A DNA stretch of 59,083 nt from Capnocytophaga canis (lineage in GTDB: Bacteria; Bacteroidota; Bacteroidia; Flavobacteriales; Flavobacteriaceae), in the NCBI RefSeq assembly GCF_000827555.1, contig NZ_CDOI01000155.1:1-59083 (forward strand), read 5' to 3'. The notes under the pieces were generated by a model, which did no database searches, was not told the origin of the DNA, and saw nothing but the letters and a program-made list of their open reading frames with translations. The first letter of the stretch is position 1. Every line of letters starts with the position of its first letter. The translations under genes were made by a program, and so were the position numbers. Positions 35,051 through 44,503 of the stretch are shown piece after piece.

Positions 35051-35263
35051 TACTGAAAAATAGTTGGTGTTTTTTTTACAAATTAATTATTATATTACGC
35101 TTGTTAGTCCGAAGAGGAAAAAACTCTGGTGGAGATCAACTTTTCAGCAATAGGATTAATGTGTAAAACGATAGTTTTAGAAGCTTTCCGAAAAGGGGAG
35201 CTTTTTCTGCCTAAACCTATGGTAGACTATGTTTCAAAAGCTTTCACCAACTATTTTTCAGTA
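35051..35263. mobile_element. 213-bp element with perfect 19-bp terminal inverted repeats (MITE-like or deleted IS)
   Basis: TACTGAAAAATAGTTGGTG at 35051-35069 and its exact reverse complement at 35245-35263 bracket 175 bp. No clear target duplication is seen. The interior contains the decayed reading frame at 35108-35278. It sits between the katA terminator and the convergent S9 peptidase gene. It could be a MITE, an internally deleted insertion sequence, or less likely a very long transcriptional hairpin. Confidence 0.6.
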
Positions 35264-35278
35264 TTATGCTATAATTGA
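35108..35278 (+). pseudogene. Decayed reading frame inside the TIR element
   Basis: A 56-codon frame opens directly after a TAG and encodes SEEEKTLVEINFSAIGL, then MCKTIVLEAFRKGELF, LPKPMVDYVSKAF and TNYFSVLCYN. It runs through the right inverted repeat to a TGA at 35276-35278. There is no good start. It looks like the C-terminal end of a lost protein, perhaps a transposase, but I recognise no family. Confidence 0.35.
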
Positions 35279-35295
35279 AAATATTGTTATGACCA

Positions 35296-37224
35296 TTAGT
35301 TTTTCAATGTTTCATCTAACCATCTGAAAAAATTACGTTGCCAAAAGATTCCATTCTGAGGTCGTAAAACCCAGTGAGTTTCGTCGGGAAAATACAGTAA
35401 TTCACTTTTGATTCCTAATAGTTGAGCTGCCGTAAAGGCTTGAAAACCTTGCTCTTTTGGAACTCTATAATCTTTACCTCCATGGATAATCAAAATAGGA
35501 GTGTCCCAATTGGCTACTTTTTCAATAGGATTAAATTCGGTATAAGATTTTTGTACTTTTGGATTGTCTTTTTCCCAATATGCTCCGCCTAATTCGTTAT
35601 TAGTAAAGAAAATTTCTTCGGTAGTACCGTACATACTTTGTAAATTAAATACTCCACAATGAGCGATAAACGATTTGAAACGTTTGTTATGAATACCTGC
35701 CAAATAGAATACCGAATATCCACCATAGCTTGCTCCAATAGCTCCTAAGCGATTGTTATCCACATATTTTTCTTTAGCAACATCGTCGATTGCTGAAAGG
35801 TAATCACGCATCACTTGTCCACCCCAATCACCACTGATTTGAGCATTCCACTCTACGCCATGTCCAGGCATTCCACGGCGATTTGGTGCTACGACAATGT
35901 ACCCCTGAGATGCCATCAATTGAAAGTTCCAACGAAAACTATAGAACTGACTAAGAGCTGATTGTGGTCCTCCTTGGCAGTAAAGTAAAGTTGGGTATTT
36001 TTTATTTGGGTCAAAATTAGGAGGATAGATTACCCATGTAAGCATGTCTTTACCATCAGTAGTTTTTACAATGCGTTCTTTCACCTCACATTTGGCAATT
36101 TGTTTGTAAGCATCGTCGTTTACGTGGGTCAATTGATTAACTTCTAAGAAATTTTTTATATTTTTTTTCTTTTTATTCACTTGTAAATCAATAGTATATA
36201 TCTCTGCAGCACGATTCATGTCGGTACGAGTAACTACCAATAAGTTAGCTGACTGACCTACGATTCCTGTGATGTCGAACATGCCTTTGGTGAGTTGTTT
36301 AGGCATCGGATGCTTCTCAAACGGATTGATTTCAAATAATTGTGTAGTCCCTTTTACTACAGCTGTAAAATATATTTTTTTGCCATCATTACTCCATATG
36401 TAATCTGCTACCGTATTGTCCCAGTGAGCTGTGATGTTACGTTTTTGTCCATTTTCAAGAATGACCAAATCATTTTTGTCAGCTTCGTTGCCTTCGTTTT
36501 TCATACTCAACCAAGCTAAAACATCCTTTGAGCTGTATAATGGATGTGTGTCATACCCCATCATCCCTTCGCTCAAGTTTTTTGTTTTTTGTGTAGCAAG
36601 ATCATATTCGTAAATATCTGTGTTAGTGCTTACTACATAGTCTGTACCTACTTTAGCCTTAGTTACATAAAGTACTTTCTTTCCATCGTTGCTCCAAATG
36701 TAGTCACTCGTTCCTCCAAAAGGTTCTTGCGGACAATAGTAGGGTAGCCCTTCCATAATGTCGACTTGTTTTCCATCAGTCATATTCTCAATGAAAACAT
36801 GGTTGTATGCCCCGTCCATCCATTTGTCCCAATGACGATGATCTAAACTTTTATAATTCTGTCCAGTTGATTTGTCTAAATCATTATAAAAATCGGAAGC
36901 AAATACTTTATTGATTTTTACGGGTTTATGAACTAACTTTTTGTCTTTAGTTGCATTAAATTTCGTAGTTTCACGTTTGAGTTCCTCCTCTGAAATAGGA
37001 ATCGGAACACCTCCTTTGACCGACAATTTGAACAATTCACGACGAAACGAATTTTCCTTAACATTAGGGTATGCAACACTAAAAAGCACAAAACTTTTGT
37101 CTTGAGTTAATCCCATCGTTCCCACACGTCCTAATTCCCATAGTTTTTCAGGTGTTAGCGGTTGTTGTGCATCCATAGTATTAGCTATAAGCCCTGCAAC
37201 AAGCATAATTAATCTTTTTTTCAT
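35296..37224 (-). CDS. S9 family (prolyl oligopeptidase-like) exported peptidase
   Basis: A 642-residue protein with signal peptide MKKRLIMLVAGLIANTMDAQ. Residues about 25-390 form the beta-propeller-like part, with repeats such as YIWSNDGKKVLYVTKA, ADYIWSNDGKKIYFTA and VLAWLSMKNE. An alpha/beta-hydrolase domain follows, with nucleophile Ser in IGASYGGYS (near 493), Asp in HGGKDYRVP and His in DETHWVLRP. It resembles DPP5/acylaminoacyl-type dipeptidyl peptidases of Bacteroidota, which release dipeptides in the periplasm for amino-acid nutrition. Exact specificity cannot be read. Confidence 0.92.
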   Translation of the reverse strand: MKKRLIMLVAGLIANTMDAQQPLTPEKLWELGRVGTMGLTQDKSFVLFSVAYPNVKENSFRRELFKLSVKGGVPIPISEEELKRETTKFNATKDKKLVHKPVKINKVFASDFYNDLDKSTGQNYKSLDHRHWDKWMDGAYNHVFIENMTDGKQVDIMEGLPYYCPQEPFGGTSDYIWSNDGKKVLYVTKAKVGTDYVVSTNTDIYEYDLATQKTKNLSEGMMGYDTHPLYSSKDVLAWLSMKNEGNEADKNDLVILENGQKRNITAHWDNTVADYIWSNDGKKIYFTAVVKGTTQLFEINPFEKHPMPKQLTKGMFDITGIVGQSANLLVVTRTDMNRAAEIYTIDLQVNKKKKNIKNFLEVNQLTHVNDDAYKQIAKCEVKERIVKTTDGKDMLTWVIYPPNFDPNKKYPTLLYCQGGPQSALSQFYSFRWNFQLMASQGYIVVAPNRRGMPGHGVEWNAQISGDWGGQVMRDYLSAIDDVAKEKYVDNNRLGAIGASYGGYSVFYLAGIHNKRFKSFIAHCGVFNLQSMYGTTEEIFFTNNELGGAYWEKDNPKVQKSYTEFNPIEKVANWDTPILIIHGGKDYRVPKEQGFQAFTAAQLLGIKSELLYFPDETHWVLRPQNGIFWQRNFFRWLDETLKN

Positions 37225-37534
37225 TTGATTTTTCTATTTTTCTTTAAAACTTACACAAATTAGATTCTAAAAATATTGAAATTTTACCACAAATAAATCA
37301 TTCTTAAAGTTTTTGATACATATTTTACTATTTAAAATGATATTTCCCCAAAAAGTGATCTAAATATCAATTTTCTCTCTTTAAGAATATATTTTTTATG
37401 CTATTACAAGTTAAAATCAAAGGAAATATTCTATTCTTAAACAGAATGTTCAATCAATTTTATTCCAAAGCAATATTATGTTTGCAAATCTATGAAAAAA
37501 AGCAATGTTGTCAAATGAAAAACAGTATTTTCAG
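37225..37534. other. A+T-rich divergent intergenic region
   Basis: Between the S9 peptidase and SDR genes. No gene and no clear minus-strand TAnnTTTG element; mostly A/T runs. Confidence 0.5.
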
Positions 37535-37565
37535 TTGATTTATCTCTCTTTTATTCTTATTTTTG
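37535..37565 (+). promoter_or_regulatory. Promoter of the SDR gene
   Basis: TTG (37535-37537), a 20-bp spacer, TATTTTTG (37558-37565), 23 nt before the ATG. Confidence 0.6.
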
Positions 37566-37588
37566 CACGACAAAAAAAGTAAATAAGC

Positions 37589-38269
37589 ATGAAAAACGTA
37601 ATCGTCACAGGCACAAGTAGAGGAATCGGCTTAGAGATAGCCAAACAAATGGCAGATCAAGGGCATCAGGTGTTGGCATTATCTCGAAATACACTTCCTT
37701 TGCTGAAATTGAATCATAAAAACATTCATTTTTTTCCTTTTGATATTACATTGGAGGAAGATTTAGAAAAAGTGGTTGATTTTGTTCGAGAGGAATGGGG
37801 AAAAGTAGATATTTTAATCAATAATGCTGGAAAATTAATCAAAAAACCTTTCGAAGAGCTTACTACTACTGATTTTATGGAGGTGTATAAAGTAAATGTT
37901 TTTGGTGTGGCGATGCTCATCCAAAAGATAATTCCTTTTATGGTGAAAAAAGCTCATATTGTGAATATCAGTAGCATGGGAGGAGTACAAGGAAGTATGA
38001 AATTTGCAGAACTATCAGCCTATTCCTCATCGAAAGGAGCTTTAATAACCTTATCCGAACTTTTAGCAGAGGAATATAAGGAAAAAGAAATCATTTTCAA
38101 CGTATTAGCATTGGGAGCAGTGCAAACAGAAATGTTAGCAGAGGCCTTTCCTAATTATAAAGCAAACGTTACAGCCGAAGAGATGGCAGTTTATATCAGT
38201 GAATTTGCTTTACAGGGATATACGTTTTTTAATGGAAAAATAATACAAGTTTCTAATTCTACGCCTTAA
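37589..38269 (+). CDS. Short-chain dehydrogenase/reductase
   Basis: A 226-residue SDR. Cofactor motif GTSRGIGLE (TGxxxGxG type), DILINNAGKL (NNAG), catalytic Ser in VNISSMGG, and Y-S-S-S-K (YxxxK) complete the tetrad. The basic residue after strand beta2 (SRN) favours NADP(H). The substrate is unknown. The gene is followed by the GH84 gene after 65 nt. Confidence 0.92.
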   Translation: MKNVIVTGTSRGIGLEIAKQMADQGHQVLALSRNTLPLLKLNHKNIHFFPFDITLEEDLEKVVDFVREEWGKVDILINNAGKLIKKPFEELTTTDFMEVYKVNVFGVAMLIQKIIPFMVKKAHIVNISSMGGVQGSMKFAELSAYSSSKGALITLSELLAEEYKEKEIIFNVLALGAVQTEMLAEAFPNYKANVTAEEMAVYISEFALQGYTFFNGKIIQVSNSTP

Positions 38270-38334
38270 AAAAAATATTTTATTATAAACAATTATATTT
38301 CAACTCAATAAAGACTCAACTTAATTAAAATTAT

Positions 38335-40461
38335 ATGATGATGAAAACAAAAATTCTTTTTTTAGCATGTCTGTTGCTATCCGTAACGCAAATGAGTGCT
38401 AATGACTCACTCCTGAATCCAATACCCAAGAAAATGATTTTTACAGGAAAGAAAATTTCTACTAAAAAATCCATTCCTTTCCGAATTATTCTCAGTGAAA
38501 AAGACGATAAAACGTTTAAAAAACATGCTCATAAAGCACCCAATAAGAAAGAAGGTTACTACCTGCGTATTGAGAAAAATAAAGTGTACATCGTAGGGAA
38601 TGACCCACGAGGAGTCTACTATGGTCTCCGTACCTTTCAACAGCTTAGTAAAAACTCGGAGATTCCTTTGGGAGAAATTATTGACTATCCTGATTTGGAA
38701 TATCGTGGGGTAGTTGAAGGATTCTATGGAACTCCTTGGAGTCACGAAAAACGATTGCGCCAAATAGAATTTTACGGTGAGAATAAACTTAACACCTATA
38801 TCTATGGCCCGAAGGACGATCCATATCACAGCTCACCCAACTGGCGAAAACCTTATCCTACAAAAGAAGCTGAACAATTGCAAGAGCTGGTACAGGAAGC
38901 TAATAAAAACTACGTGGATTTCGTATGGGCTATACACCCAGGTAAGGACATCCAATGGAATGATACTGACCGCCAACATCTTTTGCGTAAATTTGAGGAT
39001 ATGTATCAGTTAGGTGTACGAGCTTTTGCAGTTTTTTTTGATGATATTTCAGGTGAAGGTACAAATCCACAGAAACAAGCCGAATTGTTAAACTTTTTAC
39101 ATACCGAGTTTGTAGAAAAGAAAAAAGACGTTAATCCTTTAATAATGTGTCCTACTGAATATAACAAAGGTTGGTCAAATCCTGAGAAAAGATATTTAGA
39201 AACTTTAGGAGAAGTACTACATCCATCTATTCACATAATGTGGACAGGTAACACAGTCGTTGCAGATATCGACAAAGCCACCATGGAATGGATAAATGCT
39301 AAAATAAAACGTAAAGCCTACATTTGGTGGAATTTTCCTGTGTCAGACTATGTGCGAAATCACATGCTTTTAGGAGCTGCCTATGGAAATACGAATGATA
39401 TCAAAGACGATATGTCAGGTTTTGTATCCAATCCGATGGAACATCCTGAGGCTTCGATGATTGCAATTTATGGCGTAGCTGATTACACCTGGAACGTAGC
39501 AACCTACGATTCTGAACGAGCTTGGCATAAAGCTATGGCAAGATTAATGCCTCAAAACAAAAAAGCTTTACTTACGTTTGCTAAGCATAGTTCCGATTTA
39601 GGAGTTAACGGACATCAGTATAGAAGAGTAGAATCTGTTGAATTTGCTCCATTTGCTAAACAATTTTTACAAAATCTAACAAAGGAACAAAATCCACAAT
39701 TAAAACGTGTACAAAAAGAGTTTGACAATATCATTTCGGCAGCAAAACAATTATTAAATACAAAAGAAAATCCTCTTTTAATAGAAGAACTACGCCCATG
39801 GTTACTACAACTGGAGGTTGTGGGACAACAAGGAAAACAAGCTATAGAATTATATGAAGCTTTACATCAAAAAGATCATACAAAATTCAAGGCAGGATAT
39901 GTAAAATTACAAAAATTACAGAAACAACAATTTGACATTGATCAAACTTATAATCAGAATCCATACCAACCTGGGGTGCGTGTGGCGACTTTGGTTGTAG
40001 AGCCTTTGATTGCTGAAATATTGAAATATTCAGTAGGAAAATATAATCAAGAAACTGGGGAACAACTGGCTTTGACTTTAAATTTCAATCCAAATAAACT
40101 CATAACTAATATTCAACAGATAGAATATCAACCATTACTTCAAAAGGGTGGGGGAGTACGCATTTCTCCAGCATTGGAGTATATTTCAGTGAAAAAAGAT
40201 GATTTTTTAGGTATTGAACTAGAAAAAGTAGCTTCAGTTAAAACTATTTCAGTAGATCTTGGAGATGCTAAGCATTTTGAGAAAGGAAGAATACAGATTT
40301 CTACTAATGGAATTGATTGGAAAGATATTTCAGGAAGCCTCCGCAATAGTCGTTGGAATAGTTCAGAAAATGTCCACAATGTGAAATACGTTCGTTTTAT
40401 TAATAACGCTGATACTCCTTTTCAAATCCGGTTAAAACATTTTGAAATTGTAACAGAGTAA
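38335..40461 (+). CDS. GH84 beta-N-acetylglucosaminidase (hyaluronidase/O-GlcNAcase-like)
   Basis: A 708-residue exported glycosidase with signal peptide (MKTKILFLACLLLSVTQMSA; the true start may be the ATG at 38341). An N-terminal alpha/beta domain precedes the catalytic barrel, with RGVVEGFYGTPWSHEKR (123-140), GPKDDPYH, and the catalytic Asp236-Asp237 pair in FFDDISGEG. These use substrate-assisted catalysis. MCPTEYN and the W-W-N-F-P-V-S-D-Y segment are also typical. The C-terminal about 90 residues look like a carbohydrate-binding beta-sandwich (SVDLGDAKHFEKGRIQIS). It would release GlcNAc from host glycoproteins or glycosaminoglycans. Confidence 0.94.
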   Translation: MMMKTKILFLACLLLSVTQMSANDSLLNPIPKKMIFTGKKISTKKSIPFRIILSEKDDKTFKKHAHKAPNKKEGYYLRIEKNKVYIVGNDPRGVYYGLRTFQQLSKNSEIPLGEIIDYPDLEYRGVVEGFYGTPWSHEKRLRQIEFYGENKLNTYIYGPKDDPYHSSPNWRKPYPTKEAEQLQELVQEANKNYVDFVWAIHPGKDIQWNDTDRQHLLRKFEDMYQLGVRAFAVFFDDISGEGTNPQKQAELLNFLHTEFVEKKKDVNPLIMCPTEYNKGWSNPEKRYLETLGEVLHPSIHIMWTGNTVVADIDKATMEWINAKIKRKAYIWWNFPVSDYVRNHMLLGAAYGNTNDIKDDMSGFVSNPMEHPEASMIAIYGVADYTWNVATYDSERAWHKAMARLMPQNKKALLTFAKHSSDLGVNGHQYRRVESVEFAPFAKQFLQNLTKEQNPQLKRVQKEFDNIISAAKQLLNTKENPLLIEELRPWLLQLEVVGQQGKQAIELYEALHQKDHTKFKAGYVKLQKLQKQQFDIDQTYNQNPYQPGVRVATLVVEPLIAEILKYSVGKYNQETGEQLALTLNFNPNKLITNIQQIEYQPLLQKGGGVRISPALEYISVKKDDFLGIELEKVASVKTISVDLGDAKHFEKGRIQISTNGIDWKDISGSLRNSRWNSSENVHNVKYVRFINNADTPFQIRLKHFEIVTE

Positions 40462-40487
40462 TTATTATAGTTTATGAGCAAAATAAA

Positions 40488-40537
40488 AAGAAGTTGCCCT
40501 GAAATTCAAAATTTACGAATCGGGTAGCTTCTTTTTT
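40488..40537 (+). terminator. Terminator of the GH84 gene
   Basis: AAGAAGTTGCCC (40488-40499) pairs with GGGTAGCTTCTT (40522-40533) with two G-U pairs, followed by a T run. Confidence 0.75.
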
Positions 40538-41118
40538 CTTTCAGATATTTTCGGAAAATCTATAAACTTCTCCATGTCAATAGAATATTTTTCATTTTTA
40601 CTACAAACAGACTCAAAATTTAGGATAAAATCTGAAAACCATATTTTCTGTACAAAAAAGTTAAATTGCAATTATATAAAGTTTTTAGGGGTAACAAGCG
40701 ATTTTTTTACTTTTTATTGAAGAAAGTTTTAAAATTTTCAAAAGAGCGATTTTTCTAAAGTAATTGCGTCACAGAAACTCATATATTCTCCTTGGCTAAA
40801 GAAAATAACCGAATAAGAAAAAAAACTGAAAGGCGTTTTGAGGTATATACAGAAAGGTCAGATTAGAGAGAAAATCTATTTTAGAAAAACTTTTTTACAT
40901 TTTATTTTACTCATCAATAAAGCAATATTATGAAATAAAAATCAACTTATTTTGAAAAAAGTTAAATAACTTCTTACATAATCTAAAAATAGTTACTTTC
41001 TTTATCTTTCTAAAAATTTCGTTTTTTGCTAATTCATATAAAAACACTTATCTTTTTTTTGGATAATTCAATTTTAGTACATACTTTTACGCTCATTTTT
41101 ATTATAAATATAAAAAAT
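40538..41118. other. Long A+T-rich leader region before the glutamate dehydrogenase gene
   Basis: About 580 bp with no supportable gene. AGCGATTTTT occurs twice (near 40698 and 40745). No exact TAnnTTTG element is seen near the gene start, so the promoter is not identified. A long upstream extension of the dehydrogenase frame into this region is rejected. Confidence 0.45.
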
Positions 41119-42399
41119 ATGAGTAACGAAACAGAAAAGAAAAGAACAGGAATGTATGAAAACGTGATGCACGAGTTCAACAAAGCCGCTGATAAAATGA
41201 ATTTGGATCCTGGGGTTCGCAAGATTTTAGCTTCTACCCAAAATGAAATCGTAGTTCACTTTCCTGTGAAGATGGACGATGGTTCTATAGAAGTTTTTAC
41301 AGGTTATCGCGTACAGCACAATAATGCATTGGGGCCTTACAAAGGAGGGTTGCGCTATCATCCAACCGTGGATATTGATGCAGCTAAGGCTCTGGCAACT
41401 TGGATGACTTGGAAATCTGCAATTGCTGGACTTCCGTACGGAGGTGGAAAAGGAGGGATTCAGATTGACCCTTCAAAATATTCAAAAGGTGAGTTAGAGC
41501 GTATTACACGTCGTTTTACTTATGCTTTAGGTGATAATATTGGTCCTGATTATGATATTCCAGCTCCAGACGTAAATACTAATGCTCAGATAATGGCTTG
41601 GATTTCAGATACCTATGCCTCAGCAAAATCACCTGCAAATCGATCTGTAAATCTACACGTGGTTACAGGAAAACCTGTAGTTTCAGGTGGTTTAGCAGGA
41701 AGAGATCGTGCTACTGGATTTGGAGTTGTAACGGCTATTAAAAAGTGGGCTAAGAAAAACAACGTTGATTTGAATGGCAAGACCTATATTGTTCAAGGTT
41801 TTGGTAACGTAGGATATTGGGCGGCTCATTTCTTGCATAAAGAAGGTGCTAAATTGATTGCAGTACAAGACCATACAGGTTCTATTGCTAACGCAAATGG
41901 TATTGATCCCGAGGAATTGTCGGCATACGCAAAAACTAACAAAGGAGGCGTTGGAGGTTTCGAAAAAGCTCAAAAAATTGAGAATGCCGAGTTCTGGAAA
42001 ACACCTTGTGATATTTTGATTCCTGCAGCATTAGGAAATCAAATCACAGTAGATAATGCCAATGAAATCAAAGCTACGCTTATTGCTGAGGGAGCCAATG
42101 GACCAACAGATGCTGCAGCTGAAGAAATTATTTTGAAAAAGGGTATCCACATAATTCCTGACATCCTTTGTAATAGTGGAGGAGTTATTGGTTCTTACTT
42201 TGAGTGGTTACAAAACAAACGGGCTGAGATTTGGAAAATCGAAGAAGTTTTGGAAAAACTTAACGATAAAATTGAAACAGCATTTGACAACGTAGTTTCT
42301 TGTGCAGAAAGATATAAAACCGACTACAGAACGGCAGCCTATATAGTAGCATTAGAAAAATTAGAACAGGTGTACAAAGAAAGAGGTGTATTCCCATAG
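41119..42399 (+). CDS. Glu/Leu/Phe/Val family dehydrogenase (glutamate dehydrogenase)
   Basis: A 426-residue amino-acid dehydrogenase. Substrate-binding and catalytic motifs are GPYKGGLRYHP (Lys), LPYGGGKGGIQIDP with the catalytic Lys, and DYDIPAPDVNTN with the Asp. The Rossmann cofactor motif is VQGFGNVG (GxGxxG), and GAN-GP-T-D is in IAEGANGPTD. The start at 41119 (MSNETEKKRTGMYENV) is chosen over the upstream in-frame start, which would add a hydrophobic 31-residue extension unlike the family. It links ammonia and 2-oxoglutarate metabolism. Confidence 0.94.
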   Translation: MSNETEKKRTGMYENVMHEFNKAADKMNLDPGVRKILASTQNEIVVHFPVKMDDGSIEVFTGYRVQHNNALGPYKGGLRYHPTVDIDAAKALATWMTWKSAIAGLPYGGGKGGIQIDPSKYSKGELERITRRFTYALGDNIGPDYDIPAPDVNTNAQIMAWISDTYASAKSPANRSVNLHVVTGKPVVSGGLAGRDRATGFGVVTAIKKWAKKNNVDLNGKTYIVQGFGNVGYWAAHFLHKEGAKLIAVQDHTGSIANANGIDPEELSAYAKTNKGGVGGFEKAQKIENAEFWKTPCDILIPAALGNQITVDNANEIKATLIAEGANGPTDAAAEEIILKKGIHIIPDILCNSGGVIGSYFEWLQNKRAEIWKIEEVLEKLNDKIETAFDNVVSCAERYKTDYRTAAYIVALEKLEQVYKERGVFP

Positions 42400-42481
42400 T
42401 AGTGCTATCAAATTTGTATTTTTTAGAAAACCTACAAACTGTTGTATTATCAGATAAATGTTTTGAATATCTGCTATAAAC

Positions 42482-42526
42482 AAGCCCCGAAATTCGGCAA
42501 AAAGCTGAAAATCGGGGTTTTGTTTT
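42482..42526 (+). terminator. Terminator of the glutamate dehydrogenase gene
   Basis: AAGCCCCGA (42482-42490) pairs with TCGGGGTTT (42512-42520), with an inner TTCGGC/GCTGAA stem, followed by a T run. Confidence 0.88.
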
Positions 42527-42604
42527 AAAAACTGAATTCTAATGTAAATATTTTCCTGTTTCTACCCTTAAAAACTATTGTGAGAATTTAAGAGTGAGCT
42601 GCCT

Positions 42605-43570
42605 TTATTTCATTATCTCTCTTTCTGATTGGGCATGTGTCTCAGGGGTTATTTTATTAAAAAACTCTTTTTCAGACATTACTTTTCCAAAAAGTTTTTG
42701 TTTCCAATCTTTCAGATTCCAGCCATATTTTTTTGAAAACATGTAGAAACAAAGTAAAATAAAAACTCCCAAAAACAATAACTGATAATAAGCTCCATCC
42801 GTTGGGTCAGCCGTATTAACAAACAGAGCAGGGAGCCTAAAAACTCCCCAATTGGTAGTTACTAATAATCCCGTAATGAGGTTATTAGCTATATGGAATC
42901 CTAATGCCAACTCCAATCCCTCATCAAATAAGGTTATCATACCTAAAAATAATCCTATTCCTATATAGTAGAAAATAAATCCATAACCTAATTTTTCAAT
43001 TTCTGGATTTGCGCTGTGCATTAGTCCGAACAAAATAGAAGTTACCAATAGCGGTATCCAGCGGTTTTTAACAGCAATACCTATCCCTTGCATCAAATAC
43101 CCTCTGAAAAAATACTCTTCAAAACCAGCTTGAATAGGAATTAATAAAACCGATAATAACAATAGTATAAAAAATTTATCTGCTTGAAAATTCCACACAT
43201 AATCCTGTGGGTTCATCCAATAATCAATAAAAGTAGTCAATACCAAGATACCGCCCCAAAGAGTAAAAGCAAAGAAAAATCGCTTCCAATCCACACGAGG
43301 CCGTGAGGTATGAAATGCGCGTAAAGGTTGCCTATGAACGTAGCGTACCCAAACTAATAATGCTACTAAAAACAACACAAAACCTGACATCAAATCTTCG
43401 GCAAAGTAACGCAACTCGCCTTTTTTCTCAATTTGATTTTGCATCAACGTTTGATAGTCAAAAAAAAGCAATACTAAAAAATTCAGTCCCATAAACCCAA
43501 GGAAACCTAAGGAATAAATGAGATAAAGCCATTTAGGGCTTTTTCCGTGGTAAGCATTTTCTATATACAT
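42605..43570 (-). CDS. CPBP family intramembrane metalloprotease
   Basis: A 321-residue polytopic protein of the CAAX/Rce1-like (CPBP) family. The three motifs are present: EEYFFRGY (EExxxR), FGLMHSAN with His, and FHIANN with His/Asn in the last helices. About eight membrane segments are visible. Family members act in membrane protein processing or bacteriocin self-immunity; the substrate here is unknown. Its upstream neighbour is an outer-membrane protein with its own terminator, so it has a separate transcript. Confidence 0.9.
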   Translation of the reverse strand: MYIENAYHGKSPKWLYLIYSLGFLGFMGLNFLVLLFFDYQTLMQNQIEKKGELRYFAEDLMSGFVLFLVALLVWVRYVHRQPLRAFHTSRPRVDWKRFFFAFTLWGGILVLTTFIDYWMNPQDYVWNFQADKFFILLLLSVLLIPIQAGFEEYFFRGYLMQGIGIAVKNRWIPLLVTSILFGLMHSANPEIEKLGYGFIFYYIGIGLFLGMITLFDEGLELALGFHIANNLITGLLVTTNWGVFRLPALFVNTADPTDGAYYQLLFLGVFILLCFYMFSKKYGWNLKDWKQKLFGKVMSEKEFFNKITPETHAQSEREIMK

Positions 43571-43586
43571 AATTCATTAGAAATAA

Positions 43587-43631
43587 AAATTGACTTATTT
43601 AAAGTTTTATTGTCATTAAATAAGTCAATTT
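43587..43631 (-). terminator. Terminator of the small outer-membrane protein gene
   Basis: A perfect 16-bp stem (43587-43602 with 43616-43631), a 13-nt loop, and a TTTTTATTT run on the minus strand. Confidence 0.88.
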
Positions 43632-43652
43632 GTTTGATAAATAAATTTAAGA

Positions 43653-44159
43653 TTAGAACTTATACGTGATTCCTAATTTTCCTCCCGAAACAGTGCCTCC
43701 TCCTAATTCAAGGTTTACACCAAAATTGTTGGTAAAGAAATAACGTCCTCCCAATTGAAGTGCAAATCCAAATCCTGATGTGTAGTGATGATTGAAGCCC
43801 TCCACTTTGTAATTATTTGTCCAAGAATAATATCCCAAACTTCCTCCTGCATATAAATCAAATTGTGAAGGTAATTGGAACAAACGATTAAAATGATAAT
43901 TAACATTACCAACCACACCTACATTGGTATACTTAACATTTCTATCTGCAACCCCGTAGTTGGTTGAGCGATAGGAAATCTCACCTCCTACAGTCCAATC
44001 TTCTGCAACTCCATAATCAACCCCTAAATAAACAGGAGTCCCCCAACTTGAAAGCCCAAATCCCGCGTTCAGTTGTAAGTTGCCAACTCCTAAATCGTTC
44101 TGTGCAGAAGCAACTGTAAACGAGGCTAATAGCCCCAAAAGTAAAAACATTTTTTTCAT
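43653..44159 (-). CDS. Small outer-membrane beta-barrel protein
   Basis: A 168-residue protein with signal peptide MKKMFLLLGLLASFTVASAQ. The mature part is a series of amphipathic strands with alternating aromatic residues (LQLNAGFGLSSW, VYLGVDYGVAEDW, VVGNVNYHFNRL, FALQLGGRYFF) and ends in the C-terminal aromatic YKF. Size and pattern fit an 8-strand OmpA/OmpW-like porin barrel. It has one of the strongest promoters in the window and its own terminator, suggesting an abundant protein. Confidence 0.85.
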   Translation of the reverse strand: MKKMFLLLGLLASFTVASAQNDLGVGNLQLNAGFGLSSWGTPVYLGVDYGVAEDWTVGGEISYRSTNYGVADRNVKYTNVGVVGNVNYHFNRLFQLPSQFDLYAGGSLGYYSWTNNYKVEGFNHHYTSGFGFALQLGGRYFFTNNFGVNLELGGGTVSGGKLGITYKF

Positions 44160-44193
44160 ATTAGTTGTTATTTTTTAAAAAAAGTTAATTGGG

Positions 44194-44224
44194 CAAAGGT
44201 AATGTTTTTTTGTTATAATCCAAA
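44194..44224 (-). promoter_or_regulatory. Strong promoter of the small outer-membrane protein gene
   Basis: On the minus strand TTTG (44221-44224), exactly 19 bp, then TACCTTTG (44194-44201), about 35 nt before the ATG. Confidence 0.78.
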
Positions 44225-44470
44225 TTTCAAAGTTTTTTTCGCCGATAAAACGCATGAAATAGTACTTTTAGAGCTATTGTATGTTTTTGTGTGGTTTGGA
44301 ACTTAATTTACGGGAGCTTTATGTTTTTTACTAACGTTTCAAGATTAAAAAATGGTTCAAATAAACGAATTATGAGGTTATAAATTTCGTTTTTTTTATG
44401 TAAGCTGTTAATTATAAAATGTTTAATAGTAAAGAATAACCTTATTTTTTCTTTTAGACGAAAAGAGCTT

Positions 44471-44478
44471 ATCTTTGC
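44471..44478 (+). promoter_or_regulatory. -7 promoter element of rsmD
   Basis: TATCTTTG, 26 nt before the rsmD ATG. The region between this and the omp promoter (44225-44470) is A+T-rich with no gene seen. Confidence 0.6.
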
Positions 44479-44503
44479 ACAAATTTTTAGTTTTAGATTA
44501 CAA

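Noticed and set aside
41026-41118. Upstream extension of glutamate dehydrogenase
   Set aside because: It encodes a hydrophobic Ile/Phe-rich stretch absent from the family; MSNETEK at 41119 is the natural start.
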